Source: Hathewaya proteolytica DSM 3090
Lineage (GTDB): Bacteria; Bacillota; Clostridia; Clostridiales; Clostridiaceae
Length of the DNA: 64,000 nucleotides
Assembly (NCBI RefSeq): GCF_900142225.1
Contig: NZ_FRAD01000015.1
Coordinates: 12,765-76,764, forward strand
Direction: 5' to 3'
This document shows positions 33,725 through 43,284 of the stretch, piece by piece. Under the pieces are notes generated by a model. It made no database searches and was not told the origin of the DNA. It was given only the letters and a program-made list of their open reading frames with translations. Numbering within the stretch: the first letter of the stretch is position 1; every line of letters starts with the position of its first letter. The translations under genes and the position numbers were made by a program.

Positions 33725-34852
33725 TTACGAGGAAAGCGAATAGTCTTCTAGTGGATCTTCTATGTCCACTATGTGAGCATCTTGAACTTCTGTTGGAGTA
33801 ACATCATCCAAGACTTCATCGCATTGTTCCGCAACTGTTTCAGCGCTTTTTTCAGTTTTGTATCGCTGCTTGTAAATTTCCATGACGGAGTCCACAAATT
33901 CCTTATCTTTTTGACTTATAAATTTATGCATAACTTCCAATATTGCTGAAGCTGGATAGTGCTTATCCCCAACTTCATCATAATCTTCATCCATATCCAA
34001 TGTATCTTTATGGTATTCTCTGTCCACAACGTGTTCTCTGTTCATGACGTGTTCCATATTTTTCTTTATATTGTCGCTGATATCTTCACTTATATTCAAT
34101 TTGCTTATTATATAGCTTATTTCATCAGGTGATACGTGCTTTATAAGATTCGATATTTCCGTTTCATCTAGATTTTTCAAAATATCCCTAAGGTTATCTT
34201 GTATGTCTACTGGTCCCTTGCTTGCAGAATTCATATTTCCATTCTTAGCTGATTTTGTCCCAAACAAAACCTTTGACAGCAAATTAAAATCCAAGTTAGT
34301 AAGCATTTGAAGAAGTGGGTTGTTTGATAAAGACTGAACTATATTTTTTATAGGGTTATTGTTCATACCAAAGGCATTGGCACCATTCATATTTCCCATA
34401 CTACCCATGTTATTCATGTTTCCCATGTTATTCATGCTACCCATATTGTTCATGTTTCCCATATTGTTCATATTTCCCATGGTGTTCATATTCCCCATGG
34501 TGTTCATGCCACTTCCATTGTTCATGTTATTCATGTTGCTTGAGTTATTCATGTTGTTCATATTGCCCATATTGTTTATGCCGTTCATGTTATTCATGTT
34601 GTTTCCATTGTTTCCGTTGCTTCCACTGTTTCCATTATTCATGCTGTTCATGTTGTTAGCATTGTTCATATTCCCCATATTGTTCATGGAATTCATGAAG
34701 TTACCCATCATATTCTCAGGTTTTACACTATTGAAGGCCATATCTCCTTCTGAAGCTTGGCCTTGCATGTTGTTATTGTTGTTGTTCATCATATATGGAT
34801 TGTAGTAAGGGGCCTGTTGATCATACTTTCTGCGTCTTTTATGCTTTGACAT
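33725..34852 (-). CDS. Asn/Met/Gly-repeat protein of unknown function
   Basis: 375 residues in three parts. The head is basic and Tyr/Asn-rich (MSKHKRRRKYDQQAPYYNPY). Residues about 45-165 are a low-complexity block of NMNNMGNMNN-type 3-, 6- and 9-residue repeats without Cys. The tail is acidic and helical (KPVDIQDNLRDIL ..., 'LNISEDISDNIKKNMEHVM', ending in DIEDPLEDYSLSS). No membrane segment and no recognised domain. GAGGTGATATA precedes the ATG. It heads the strand next to the Cys-rich genes and may share their role, perhaps as an assembly or coat component. Confidence 0.7.
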   Translation of the reverse strand: MSKHKRRRKYDQQAPYYNPYMMNNNNNNMQGQASEGDMAFNSVKPENMMGNFMNSMNNMGNMNNANNMNSMNNGNSGSNGNNGNNMNNMNGINNMGNMNNMNNSSNMNNMNNGSGMNTMGNMNTMGNMNNMGNMNNMGSMNNMGNMNNMGSMGNMNGANAFGMNNNPIKNIVQSLSNNPLLQMLTNLDFNLLSKVLFGTKSAKNGNMNSASKGPVDIQDNLRDILKNLDETEISNLIKHVSPDEISYIISKLNISEDISDNIKKNMEHVMNREHVVDREYHKDTLDMDEDYDEVGDKHYPASAILEVMHKFISQKDKEFVDSVMEIYKQRYKTEKSAETVAEQCDEVLDDVTPTEVQDAHIVDIEDPLEDYSLSS

Positions 34853-34873
34853 TATATCACCTCTTTTTTTAAA

Positions 34874-34896
34874 GGAGGGTATTTATCATACCCTCC
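34874..34896 (-). terminator. Hairpin between the Cys-rich gene and the repeat-protein gene
   Basis: GGAGGGTAT / ATACCCTCC perfect 9-bp stem with a 5-nt loop. The downstream T-run is short (TTTAAAAAAAG). It separates the gene ending at 34907 from the gene starting at 34852. Confidence 0.6.
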
Positions 34897-34906
34897 CAAG
34901 ATTAAA

Positions 34907-35236
34907 CTAGTTATTGCAAGGACTTACGCAAGATAAATAGAACAATGCTATAATAAACAATATTCCAATATCCATACCAAATCCTGACCTATTTCCTACT
35001 GAGCAAGGATCATCGCATGACCTTCCACTCTTGCCGAAAACAAGAAGTATAAGAATTAAGATTATAAGGCAAGGAAAACTACATGCGCTTTTATTTTTTA
35101 CACCTGAAGTGCCCTGCGGTGTGCAGCAGCATACAACCTGTGGCTGCGGCTGTGGCATACAGCATCCCATTGGTTGCTGATCTGGAATGCAGCAGCAAAT
35201 GTGGCTCATGGGCCTTCTACTTTTTTTTCTTGACAT
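34907..35236 (-). CDS. Cys-rich membrane protein, paralogue 1
   Basis: 109 residues from MSRKKSRRPMSHICCCIP, with GAGGAG 9 nt upstream. The N-terminal half is rich in Cys, Pro and Gln (three CCC or CC patches). A hydrophobic segment CLIILILILLVFG follows near 57, and a second hydrophobic C-terminal segment IGILFIIALFYLSCVSPC near 90-107. The same two segments, in the same order, occur in the gene at 35267, so these are tandem duplicates. The family is unknown to me. Confidence 0.7.
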   Translation of the reverse strand: MSRKKSRRPMSHICCCIPDQQPMGCCMPQPQPQVVCCCTPQGTSGVKNKSACSFPCLIILILILLVFGKSGRSCDDPCSVGNRSGFGMDIGILFIIALFYLSCVSPCNN

Positions 35237-35266
35237 TAAAAACACTCCTCTCTATGGTTTATTTTT

Positions 35267-35587
35267 TTAGCAATTACTTCCACAAGGGCTTACACATGAA
35301 AGATAGAATAGAGCTATGATAAAGATTATACCTTTACCACCTAAAAAGCTTTCACCTTCACATCCACATCCATCCTCTGGTCCTATTCCTCTTCTTCCTG
35401 TGTTTGAAAATACTAAAAGAATTAGTATTAAGATTATCAAGCAAGAAAAACTGCATCCGCTCTTTCCACCAAGTGTATTATTGGAAGCACACTGTGGAAG
35501 ACATGGTTGAACTGGTACATACATAGGTTCTTGCTGTGGTTGACAGCAACAACAATTCATTTTTGGTTTAAAACAACAATTTGGCAT
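35267..35587 (-). CDS. Cys-rich membrane protein, paralogue 2
   Basis: 106 residues, ATG with AGGAGG upstream. N-terminus MPNCCFKPKMNCCCCQPQQ, then a Pro/Gln stretch, CLIILILILLVFSNTGRR near 49-66 and GIIFIIALFYLSCVSPC near 86-102. It ends GSNC. Identity to the downstream neighbour is highest in both hydrophobic segments, and the Cys-rich head differs in spacing. Likely a membrane- or coat-associated disulfide-rich protein. Confidence 0.7.
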   Translation of the reverse strand: MPNCCFKPKMNCCCCQPQQEPMYVPVQPCLPQCASNNTLGGKSGCSFSCLIILILILLVFSNTGRRGIGPEDGCGCEGESFLGGKGIIFIIALFYLSCVSPCGSNC

Positions 35588-35747
35588 TTTAAATTCCTCC
35601 TATTAATTTGAATATTATTTTTTAGAATTAACTCTGTAATTGTTTATAGATATTGGGGTTGTTTAATTATTTTCATATTGTGTTGGTTTTATACTTCGTT
35701 GTTATTCAGAAAAGGTAAGTTTAATAGAAGTGATATGGCAACCACAC

Positions 35748-36338
35748 CTATAACATTTGATTACAGGCACATCTGCACAAATACGTTCTGTATTTTCTAT
35801 AAGCTTTTCTGCATTTTTTTCTTTCACTCTTTGAGCAACAACATCCACATCCGCTTACATCGCAAAAATCAGGATATTCATAGCTTTCACAACAAGGTAC
35901 ACAACAACTAGTATTGCAACATGGGTCGTAGCAGTACACTGGTCCACAGCAACATACTGGTTCACAGCATTGGCTGTTTCCACAGCATGGGTTGCAACAC
36001 GGGTTACAACATGGGGTGCAACATGGGTTGCAGCATGGGTCACAGCATGGGTTGCAGCATGGGTTACAGCATGGATTGCAACAAGGATTGCCTCCACCAC
36101 AGCAAGGATTGCTTCCGCCACCACAACAGTTTCCTCCTAAAAGGTTACCAAATCCATTTCCACAACAACAGAATAGCAGTATCAGTATTATGATGGCTAT
36201 ACCAAATCCGCCACCGAATAGACCTCCTCCTGGGCAACATCTACCCATTAAGTCTCCAATGGTTGCTCCGTCGCCACCACTTCCACCGCTTCCACCACTT
36301 CCCGACATAAATTGATTGAATAGGTTGTTTATATCCAC
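35748..36338 (-). CDS. CCNP-repeat protein, extremely Cys-rich
   Basis: 196 residues, starting at GTG with AAGGAGG 7 nt upstream. About 48 Cys by my count, a quarter of the protein. The head is Gly/Ser-rich (MSGSGGSGGSGGDGATIG), a hydrophobic segment GIAIIILILLFCCC lies near 45-58, then about ten PCC units (mainly NPCC, with DPCC and TPCC) encoded by 12-bp DNA repeats, then CC-rich and basic tail (KKCRKAYRKYRTYLC). Such proteins could crosslink by disulfides into an envelope or spore layer, as known for C. difficile CdeC. That link is inference only. Confidence 0.75.
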   Translation of the reverse strand: MDINNLFNQFMSGSGGSGGSGGDGATIGDLMGRCCPGGGLFGGGFGIAIIILILLFCCCGNGFGNLLGGNCCGGGSNPCCGGGNPCCNPCCNPCCNPCCDPCCNPCCTPCCNPCCNPCCGNSQCCEPVCCCGPVYCYDPCCNTSCCVPCCESYEYPDFCDVSGCGCCCSKSERKKCRKAYRKYRTYLCRCACNQML

Positions 36339-36452
36339 TTAACTTCCTCCTTTCAGAAGCTCTATTTGCTAAACTTCCCTTTTTCCTTCCTTTGATTTCC
36401 AGTTTTCTTCTTGAGTATACTATATTCTATTCTCCTTTTAATAAATTGACAC

Positions 36453-36496
36453 AAAAAAAATAACCTACTTAAAAATTTAAGCAGGTTATTTTTTTT
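36453..36496 (-). terminator. Terminator after engB
   Basis: AAAAATAACCTGCTTAAA hairpin with TTAAGTAGGTTATTTTT on the minus strand, with a T-run. It overlaps the engB stop at 36495. Confidence 0.85.
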
Positions 36497-37082
36497 AAAA
36501 GCTTATGCTTTCTTCTATATCACTTAAAAGCTCCTCCACTCCTACTTTCTTAAGAGAAGAAAATTTTATTATCTTCTCCTCCTCAGTTAGATTAAGAGTT
36601 TCTCTTATAACTTTTAAGTTTTTAAATATCTCATTTTTGCTTAGCTTATCTATCTTTGTAGCTACCACAACCACCTGGTACTTATAATACTTAATAAATT
36701 CGTACATGGTTTTATCGTCTTCTGTTGGCTTATGTCGGCTATCTACTAATAGAACTATCTTTTTTAGATTTTGTCTTTTAGTTAGATAGGTTTCCATAAC
36801 GTGGCCCCATTTTTCTTTTTCGCTTTTGGATACTTTTGCATATCCATATCCCGGCAAATCCACAAAGTAGAAACTGTTGTTTATGAGGAAAAAGTTTATG
36901 AGCCTAGTTTTTCCTGGCACCCCACTAACCTTTACCAAGTTTCTTCTGTTTACAAGGGTGTTTATAAGGGACGACTTTCCTACATTGGATCTGCCTACGA
37001 AAGCAACTTCATCCATTCCATCATTGGGATACTGTGTTTTCGCCACTGCCGATATTATAAATTCTGCATTTTTAATTATCAT
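36495..37082 (-). CDS. engB: Ribosome biogenesis GTPase EngB (YsxC)
   Basis: 195 residues. GTPase motifs: G1 [12 protein letters not shown] near 29, G2 '[10 protein letters not shown]', G3 [10 protein letters not shown] near 74 and G4 TKIDKL near 141. It acts in 50S subunit assembly. It follows lon with a 4-nt overlap, as commonly seen in clostridia. Confidence 0.96.
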   Translation of the reverse strand: MIIKNAEFIISAVAKTQYPNDGMDEVAFVGRSNVGKSSLINTLVNRRNLVKVSGVPGKTRLINFFLINNSFYFVDLPGYGYAKVSKSEKEKWGHVMETYLTKRQNLKKIVLLVDSRHKPTEDDKTMYEFIKYYKYQVVVVATKIDKLSKNEIFKNLKVIRETLNLTEEEKIIKFSSLKKVGVEELLSDIEESISF

Positions 37083-39529
37083 TGTTTATCCTCACTTACT
37101 AAGGCTGTTTGAAGAACATCTTCTGCAAATTTAGCTGGAACAAAGTTTAATTTATGTTTTATGCTATCTGGTATCTTCTTTAAATCCTTTTTGTTGTCAA
37201 AAGGCATTATTATGGTCTCTATTCCCATTCTATAAGCAGCTAAAGCCTTCTCTCTAAGTCCTCCTATAGGCAATACTTTGCCAGTAAGCGTTATCTCTCC
37301 GGTCATGGCTACATTGTGCTTTACTTTTCTATTGCCTAGAGCTGATACAAGGGCTGTCACCATTGTTACACCTGCTGAAGGGCCATCCTTTGGAACTGCA
37401 CCCTCTGGTACGTGAATGTGAATGTCTTTATCCTTATAAAATTTATCTGTTATATTGAACTTATCACTGTTAGATCTCACGTAGCTATATGCAGCCTTTG
37501 CAGATTCCTGCATTACTTCACCTAGTTTACCCGTAAGTTCTAGCTTTCCACTTCCAGGCATGACACTAACTTCTACTGGCAAAGTATCTCCACCATAAGC
37601 AGTCCATGCGAGACCTGTGACCACACCTATTTTATCTTCTTTATCCATTTGGTCGTAATTGTATATTGCATCGCCTAGGTACTTTAAGACGGTGTTCACA
37701 GTGACGTTAATTTTTTCCTTGTGGTGTTCCACGATTTCTGCTATAGATTTTCTTATAACAGTGGCTATGGTTCTTTCCAAGGTTCTGACGCCAGACTCTC
37801 TTGTGTAGTTATCTATTATGGTTTTTATGGCATTGTCTGAAAATGCTATTTGAGATTCTGTCACTGCGTGTTCCTTTAAAAGCTTTGGTATAAGATGCTT
37901 CTTTGCAATATGAAGCTTTTCTTCATAGGTGTATCCATCTAATTCAATTATCTCCATCCTATCCAAAAGAGGTCTTGGTATAGTGTCAAGGCTGTTGGCA
38001 GTGGTTACAAACATAACCTTTGACAAATCAAAATCCACTTCAAGGTAATGATCTCTAAATGTGTCATTTTGCTCTGAGTCTAGAACTTCTAAAAGAGCAT
38101 CTGCAGGGTTTCCTCTAAAGTCACTGCTCAATTTATCGATTTCATCTAAAAGAAATAAAGGGTTCTTGCTCTTTGCTTCTTTTATGCCATTGATTATTCT
38201 TCCCGGAATAGATCCAACGTACGTTCTTCTGTGCCCTCTAATATCCGCTTCGTCTTTTATACCGCCCAAGGACATCCTAATAAAGTTTCTATTAGTAGCC
38301 TCTGCTATGGACTTTGCAATGGATGTCTTTCCTACACCTGGTGGCCCTACAAAACAAATTATAGGAGCGTTCATATTTTTACTTATCTTTCTAACCGCCA
38401 AGTATTCAATGATTCTTTCCTTAACTTCTGACATACCATAATGATGCTGGTCTAATATATTTCTTGCTTCGCCGATTTCAATGCTTTCTTTTGTAGATTT
38501 ATTCCACGGAAGTTCCACCAACAAATCAAGGTATGTTTTAATCAAACCGGATTCTGAAGAGTATGGAGACATAGATTTTAACTTGTGCAGCTCAGCCATG
38601 GCCTTGCTTTTTGCTGCTGATGGCAATTTTGCTTTTGTTATTTTTTCTTCGTACTCATCGATTTCTCTTTTTTCATCATCATCCTCGCCCAACTCTTCTT
38701 GTATAACCTTCATCTGCTCTCTAAGGTAGTATTCCTTTTGTGATTGGTCGATATTTTTCTTTACTTTTGTTCCAATTCTTCTTTCAACTTTTAAAACTTC
38801 ATTTTCATTTAAAATAAAAATAAGAAGTTTTTCTAGCCTTTTGTAAACATTGGTCTCCTGTAAAAGCTGTTGCTTATCTTCCAACTTCAATTCCATAAAG
38901 CCAGCCATTCCATCTGCCAATTCTGACGGATCCTCAATGTCATCAAAGTATAGACGCTGATCGCCCGATGCAGTGCCTGTTAGCTTCAAATAGCTTTCAA
39001 AGGCATCCTGGACAGCCCTTGTTATTGCCTCCATTTCCTCTTGCGAATTCTTAACTAGGTCCTTTAGAGGTAGAACTTTGACTTTAAAGAAAGGCTCCCT
39101 TGAAACAAATGATTTTATTTTACACTTTACCTTTCCTTCAACTAGGACTCTCACCACCTCACCTGGAAGTTTTAAGAGCTGCTTTATGGTACAAATAGTA
39201 CCTACTTTATACACATCATCAATATCTGGCTCTTCTATCTTTGCTTTTTTTTGTGAACACAAAAATATCTGTTGTTTGTTTATCATAGCCTGCTCAAGAG
39301 CAGATATGGATTTTTCTCTTCCTACATCAAAATGAATCACCATGTTGGGGAATACAGTCATACCTCTCAAAGGTATCATAACTAATTCCTTTCCATTTTC
39401 ATCTATTTCATGTATATCAGTATCTAAAGTTATATCATCCTGAATATCTTCTTGGATATCCGCGCTATTTTCTAAGATTTCAGCTGTAAGAGCCGATTCT
39501 TTGGAGTTTGTTAACTTATCGTCTTTCAT
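37079..39529 (-). CDS. lon: ATP-dependent protease Lon
   Basis: About 816 residues from [12 protein letters not shown], with AGGGGGTAATTTT upstream; the longer frame overlaps the promoter. N-terminal LAN domain ([12 protein letters not shown]...), AAA+ module with Walker A '[17 protein letters not shown]' and Walker B '[11 protein letters not shown]', then the protease domain with the catalytic Ser in [11 protein letters not shown] and Lys in [10 protein letters not shown]. It degrades misfolded and regulatory proteins. A second, unrelated-context Lon-like protease is encoded at 60.5 kb. Confidence 0.97.
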   Translation of the reverse strand: MKDDKLTNSKESALTAEILENSADIQEDIQDDITLDTDIHEIDENGKELVMIPLRGMTVFPNMVIHFDVGREKSISALEQAMINKQQIFLCSQKKAKIEEPDIDDVYKVGTICTIKQLLKLPGEVVRVLVEGKVKCKIKSFVSREPFFKVKVLPLKDLVKNSQEEMEAITRAVQDAFESYLKLTGTASGDQRLYFDDIEDPSELADGMAGFMELKLEDKQQLLQETNVYKRLEKLLIFILNENEVLKVERRIGTKVKKNIDQSQKEYYLREQMKVIQEELGEDDDEKREIDEYEEKITKAKLPSAAKSKAMAELHKLKSMSPYSSESGLIKTYLDLLVELPWNKSTKESIEIGEARNILDQHHYGMSEVKERIIEYLAVRKISKNMNAPIICFVGPPGVGKTSIAKSIAEATNRNFIRMSLGGIKDEADIRGHRRTYVGSIPGRIINGIKEAKSKNPLFLLDEIDKLSSDFRGNPADALLEVLDSEQNDTFRDHYLEVDFDLSKVMFVTTANSLDTIPRPLLDRMEIIELDGYTYEEKLHIAKKHLIPKLLKEHAVTESQIAFSDNAIKTIIDNYTRESGVRTLERTIATVIRKSIAEIVEHHKEKINVTVNTVLKYLGDAIYNYDQMDKEDKIGVVTGLAWTAYGGDTLPVEVSVMPGSGKLELTGKLGEVMQESAKAAYSYVRSNSDKFNITDKFYKDKDIHIHVPEGAVPKDGPSAGVTMVTALVSALGNRKVKHNVAMTGEITLTGKVLPIGGLREKALAAYRMGIETIIMPFDNKKDLKKIPDSIKHKLNFVPAKFAEDVLQTALVSEDKQ

Positions 39530-39559
39530 AAAATTACCCCCTACGTATATATCTAATAT

Positions 39560-39588
39560 ATTATACACGCAAAACCATTCTTTTTCAA
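39560..39588 (-). promoter_or_regulatory. Predicted lon promoter
   Basis: TTGAAA (39583-39588) and TATAAT (39560-39565) on the minus strand, spacer exactly 17 nt, 30 nt before the lon ATG. This suggests lon-engB is transcribed on its own rather than only by read-through from clpX. Confidence 0.75.
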
Positions 39589-39660
39589 ATATATGTTTAG
39601 TAAAATAAATAATCTTTATTCATTGTTTTATTCATTGTTTTGTAAATTATTGAACTTTTT

Positions 39661-39709
39661 AAAAATGCCGAGACCCCCCACTACTTTAGAAGAGTAGGAA
39701 TTCTCGGCA
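39661..39709 (-). terminator. Terminator after clpX
   Basis: TGCCGAGA / TCTCGGCA outer stem with inner CC..ACT / AGT..GG pairing, followed by TTTTT on the minus strand. A long G-run in the 3' arm is unusual. Confidence 0.8.
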
Positions 39710-39727
39710 GCAAACTTTTAGATTTAT

Positions 39728-39768
39728 CTGATGGCTAACCTCCATTTATATAATGGCTAGCCTCCGTT
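39728..39768. repeat. 22-bp tandem repeat between clpX and its terminator
   Basis: On the minus strand GGAGGCTAGCCAT-9 nt-GGAGGTTAGCCAT, two copies differing at one position, 22-nt period. GGCTA..TAGCC pairing between the copies, with inner CCATT/AATGG, gives a hairpin just after the clpX stop. Confidence 0.6.
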
Positions 39769-39775
39769 TTTTATA

Positions 39776-41074
39776 TTATGCTGTTTCAGGACCGCTGATC
39801 TGCTTTTTCTTCTTTCCTTTTCCAATAGCAGTTCTTACTCCATTCTCAGACATAATTAACTTAGGAGCTTTTGTTTCTATTGTATCTTTTTCTATTACTA
39901 CACCACTGATGTTTTCATCTGATGGTATATCAAACATTATATCGTTCATAGTTTCTTCGATGATAGCTCTTAATCCTCTAGCCCCTGTTTTTCTCTTTAT
40001 AGCTTCCTGTGCTATGGCTTTCAAAGCGTCATCTTCAAAGGTCAAACTTACATTGTCTAACTCAAACAACTTAGTGTACTGCTTTACTAAAGAGTTTTTA
40101 GGTTCTTTTAGAATCTTCACCAATGTATCTTCTGTAAGGGATTCTAGAGCTACTATTATAGGAAGTCTGCCCACGAACTCCGGTATTAAACCAAACTTCA
40201 ACAAATCTCCTGGCATTATCTCCTTAAGGTATTCGCTTAAATCCTTTTCTTTTTTGCTTTCAACTTTAGAGCCAAAACCCATAAGGCTATTTCTAGTTCT
40301 ACTGCTTATTATTTTGTCTATACCGTCAAATGCTCCTCCACAAATAAATAGTATATTTGATGTGTTTATCTGCATAAACTCTTGATGAGGGTGCTTTCTT
40401 CCTCCTTGAGGTGGCACAGAAGCTTCAGTTCCTTCTAAAATTTTAAGAAGTGCCTGCTGAACTCCTTCACCCGAAACATCCCTTGTTATGGAAACATTTT
40501 CAGATTTTTTTGCTATTTTATCTATTTCGTCAATATATATGATACCTTTTTCAGCTCGTTCAATGTCGTAATCGGCGTTTTGAATCAGCTTTAAAAGTAT
40601 ATTTTCCACATCCTCACCTACATATCCTGCTTCTGTAAGGGTTGTTGCGTCGGCAATGGCAAATGGGACGTTAAGAAATTTAGCCAAGGTTTGGGCTAAA
40701 AGGGTCTTACCTGAGCCTGTAGGTCCTAACATTAAAATATTACTTTTCTGAAGTTCTACATCTGTTATCTCTTCAGAATTAGAATTTACTCTCTTATAAT
40801 GGTTGTATACTGCCACGGCAAGAGATTTCTTTGCCGTATCTTGACCTATAACATACTGGTCCAAATAAGCTTTTATATCTTTGGGTTTTGGAAGGTTATT
40901 TAAATCTATATCTTCTACAATTTCTTCTAATTCGTCAGAAACTATCTCAGAGCACAGTTCCACACACTCGTTACAAATGTATACTCCTGGGCCTGCAATA
41001 ATTCTTTTTACCTGTTCCTGTGTTTTTCCACAAAAGGAACACTTAATTTGTTTCTTATCATCGTACTTTCCCAT
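39776..41074 (-). CDS. clpX: ATP-dependent Clp protease ATP-binding subunit ClpX
   Basis: 432 residues from [12 protein letters not shown]. The extended frame starts at a TTG that overlaps the GGAGG. Zinc-binding domain CSFCGKTQ ... CNECVELC, Walker [14 protein letters not shown] near 116-128, Walker B '[13 protein letters not shown]' near 180, GYVGEDVE pore region near 149-156, and the sensor region [10 protein letters not shown] near the end. It unfolds substrates and feeds ClpP, encoded 24 nt upstream. Confidence 0.97.
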   Translation of the reverse strand: MGKYDDKKQIKCSFCGKTQEQVKRIIAGPGVYICNECVELCSEIVSDELEEIVEDIDLNNLPKPKDIKAYLDQYVIGQDTAKKSLAVAVYNHYKRVNSNSEEITDVELQKSNILMLGPTGSGKTLLAQTLAKFLNVPFAIADATTLTEAGYVGEDVENILLKLIQNADYDIERAEKGIIYIDEIDKIAKKSENVSITRDVSGEGVQQALLKILEGTEASVPPQGGRKHPHQEFMQINTSNILFICGGAFDGIDKIISSRTRNSLMGFGSKVESKKEKDLSEYLKEIMPGDLLKFGLIPEFVGRLPIIVALESLTEDTLVKILKEPKNSLVKQYTKLFELDNVSLTFEDDALKAIAQEAIKRKTGARGLRAIIEETMNDIMFDIPSDENISGVVIEKDTIETKAPKLIMSENGVRTAIGKGKKKKQISGPETA

Positions 41075-41097
41075 TACTATTATCGCCTCCAAAATGC

Positions 41098-41688
41098 CTA
41101 TTTTTTACTATTCATGATTTCATCTATCAATCCGTATGCTTTAGCTTCCTCTGATGACATAAAATTATCTCTCTCCACATCGTGTTGGATTGTCTCTAAT
41201 TTCTGTCCTGTTCTTTCGCTGAGAATCCTGTTTAGTGTATCTTTTATCTTTAAAATACGCTTTGCATGGATATCTATATCTGTAGCTTGACCTTGGAAGC
41301 CTCCTAAAGGTTGGTGAATCATTATTTCACTGTTTGGAAGTGCATATCTTTTGCCCTTCGCACCTGCTGCCAAAAGGAATGCTCCCATAGATGCAGCCAT
41401 GCCTATGCAAATAGTAGATACGTCTGGTTTTATATACTGCATTGTATCGTATATAGCCATACCAGCTGTTATAGAACCGCCTGGGCTATTTATATACAAA
41501 CTTATATCCTTGTCTGGATCCTCTGATTCCAAAAATAGCAATTGTGCTACCACTAGGTTGGCAGAAACATCATTTACCTCTTCTCCTAAAAAAACTATTC
41601 TTTCTTTGAGAAGTCTGGAAAATATATCGTAAGCTCTTTCTCCTCTATTTGTCTGCTCTACCACTGTTGGAACTAAACTCATATTCAT
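41098..41688 (-). CDS. clpP: ATP-dependent Clp protease proteolytic subunit
   Basis: 196 residues. Catalytic triad Ser100 in [11 protein letters not shown], His125 in MIHQPLGG and Asp174 in ERDNFMS. The N-terminus [19 protein letters not shown] is the usual mature end. GAGTGATAAC precedes the ATG. An extended -10 (TGG-TATAAT, about 41751-41756) lies upstream. Cotranscribed with clpX. Confidence 0.97.
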   Translation of the reverse strand: MNMSLVPTVVEQTNRGERAYDIFSRLLKERIVFLGEEVNDVSANLVVAQLLFLESEDPDKDISLYINSPGGSITAGMAIYDTMQYIKPDVSTICIGMAASMGAFLLAAGAKGKRYALPNSEIMIHQPLGGFQGQATDIDIHAKRILKIKDTLNRILSERTGQKLETIQHDVERDNFMSSEEAKAYGLIDEIMNSKK

Positions 41689-41806
41689 GTTATCACTCCT
41701 ATCCTTATTATAATACTTTACTTTTTAATTATTGCCATATATTGTATTATATTATACCATAATTTTCTTTGCAATAAAGTAAAATATTATTACTTCATAA
41801 TATGGA

Positions 41807-41840
41807 AATAATACTATAACCCTAAGATTATAGTATTATT
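41807..41840 (-). terminator. AT-rich hairpin after trigger factor
   Basis: AATAATACTATAA / TTATAGTATTATT perfect 13-nt arms with an 8-nt loop, just below the tig stop at 41857. The T-run is weak. Confidence 0.55.
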
Positions 41841-41856
41841 GTACTCACAGCCCTTA

Positions 41857-43140
41857 TTATTTTGCCTCTTTTACCAACATATCTATTACTTTTTCATTTA
41901 CTATAGATGTCTGGATGTATGCTCCCTGTGAAGCAACTATCATATCAGCAGCCTTGTCGATATCTTCCTGACCATACTGTTTTGCAAGCTCTGTTGCCTT
42001 TGCTTTTATCTCTTCTGGAGTTGCAGTTATGTTTTCAACTTCAGCTATTTTTGATATAACAAGGTCATTCTTTACTCTCTTCTCAGCCATTTCTCTCATG
42101 CTATTTCTCATAGATTCCATAGTGCTGTTTGTATACTGGCAATATAAATCAAGATCTAATCCCTGATATTTTAATCTCATTTCTAAATCTTTTACCATAT
42201 AGTCTATTTCTTTTTCTACCATTGCGTTTGGAATATCTATTGTAGTATTATCTGCAACTTTATCTAGAACTTTTTCTTCAAATTCTCTTTTTGCTCTTTC
42301 TTCATTTGCTTTTTCCATGTTTTCTTTTAAGCTGTTTTTATACGCTTCAAAAGTATCGAACTCAGAAACCTCTTTTGCAAATTCATCATTTAATTCTGGT
42401 AACTGCTTAACTTTTATAGCTTTTATTTCTACTTCGAATTTTGCAGCCTTTCCATTTAATTCGTCCCTGCCGTATTCTTCTGGGAATTTTACGTTAACAT
42501 CTTTCTTTTCACCAACTTTTAGTCCAACTAATTGTTCTTCAAAGTTGTCGATGAAAGTTTTTGAACCTATTTCTAATTCATAATCTGTTCCTTCTCCACC
42601 GTCAAAAGCAACGTCATCTATAAATCCTTTGAAATCGATTACAGCTATATCTCCGTTTTCAATAGCTCCATCTTTTTTATCTTCTGTTCTTGCATTTTTA
42701 GTTTGCTCAGCTTTTACTGCGTTTTCTAAATCTGCTTCTGATACTTCATATGTAACTTTTTCTACTTCAACGCCTTTGTACTGTCCAAGTTCTACCTCTG
42801 GATATACTGCAACAATTGCTTTATACACAAGGTCTTTTCCCTCTCCAATTTCAACTACATCGATTTGAGGATAGTCAACTGGCTTAATATTATTTTCCTT
42901 TAACGCCACTGGATATGTTTCATCACAGCAGAAGTTTATAGCATCTTCAAAGAAAACACCTTCTCCATAAAACTTTTTGATTATATGCATTGGAGCCTTA
43001 CCCTGTCTAAAACCTGGTATATTAAATTTTTTAACATTTTTCTTGTAAGCGCTTTTAATTCCCTCATTAAATTTTTCTGCTTCCACAGTAATTTCTAATT
43101 CTATAATATTATGTTCCTTCTTCTCTACTTTAACGTTCAT
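41857..43140 (-). CDS. tig: Trigger factor (peptidyl-prolyl isomerase chaperone)
   Basis: 427 residues. The N-terminal ribosome-binding signature '[19 protein letters not shown]' near 44-62 is present. The FKBP-like PPIase domain has '[21 protein letters not shown]' near 162, and a charged helical C-terminal domain follows. It binds nascent chains at the ribosomal exit. GGAGGAATATATA precedes the ATG. Confidence 0.97.
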   Translation of the reverse strand: MNVKVEKKEHNIIELEITVEAEKFNEGIKSAYKKNVKKFNIPGFRQGKAPMHIIKKFYGEGVFFEDAINFCCDETYPVALKENNIKPVDYPQIDVVEIGEGKDLVYKAIVAVYPEVELGQYKGVEVEKVTYEVSEADLENAVKAEQTKNARTEDKKDGAIENGDIAVIDFKGFIDDVAFDGGEGTDYELEIGSKTFIDNFEEQLVGLKVGEKKDVNVKFPEEYGRDELNGKAAKFEVEIKAIKVKQLPELNDEFAKEVSEFDTFEAYKNSLKENMEKANEERAKREFEEKVLDKVADNTTIDIPNAMVEKEIDYMVKDLEMRLKYQGLDLDLYCQYTNSTMESMRNSMREMAEKRVKNDLVISKIAEVENITATPEEIKAKATELAKQYGQEDIDKAADMIVASQGAYIQTSIVNEKVIDMLVKEAK

Positions 43141-43186
43141 TATATATTCCTCCTACAATTATATAAAACTACACTGTAACTATATC

Positions 43187-43228
43187 ATTATAACATAGCT
43201 ATAATATTCACACAACTACATTTGTGAA
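43187..43228 (-). promoter_or_regulatory. Predicted tig promoter with overlapping dyad
   Basis: TGTTATAAT (extended -10, TATAAT at 43187-43192), with TTGTGT at 43210-43215 as a weak -35, spacer 17. TTCACA-10 nt-TGTGAA (43207-43228) overlaps the -35 and could be an operator. Confidence 0.5.
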
Positions 43229-43284
43229 GTATACACTATATGAAGCTATTTTGCAACCTTTTATTGCGCTTAGGAGGGGAAATA

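Noticed and set aside
34380..34720. Possible CRISPR array
   Set aside because: Units are 6-12 nt codon repeats inside a coding frame, with no unique spacers and no cas genes nearby.
35990..36110. Possible CRISPR or satellite non-coding repeat
   Set aside because: Repeats are in-frame with a gene that has a good ribosome binding site. Unit length 12 is not a CRISPR spacer-repeat pattern.
35992..36315. Plus-strand frame rich in Gln, His and Pro over the Cys-rich gene
   Set aside because: It mirrors the 12-bp repeats of the minus-strand CCNP gene, which has AAGGAGG and a plausible start. The plus frame has neither.
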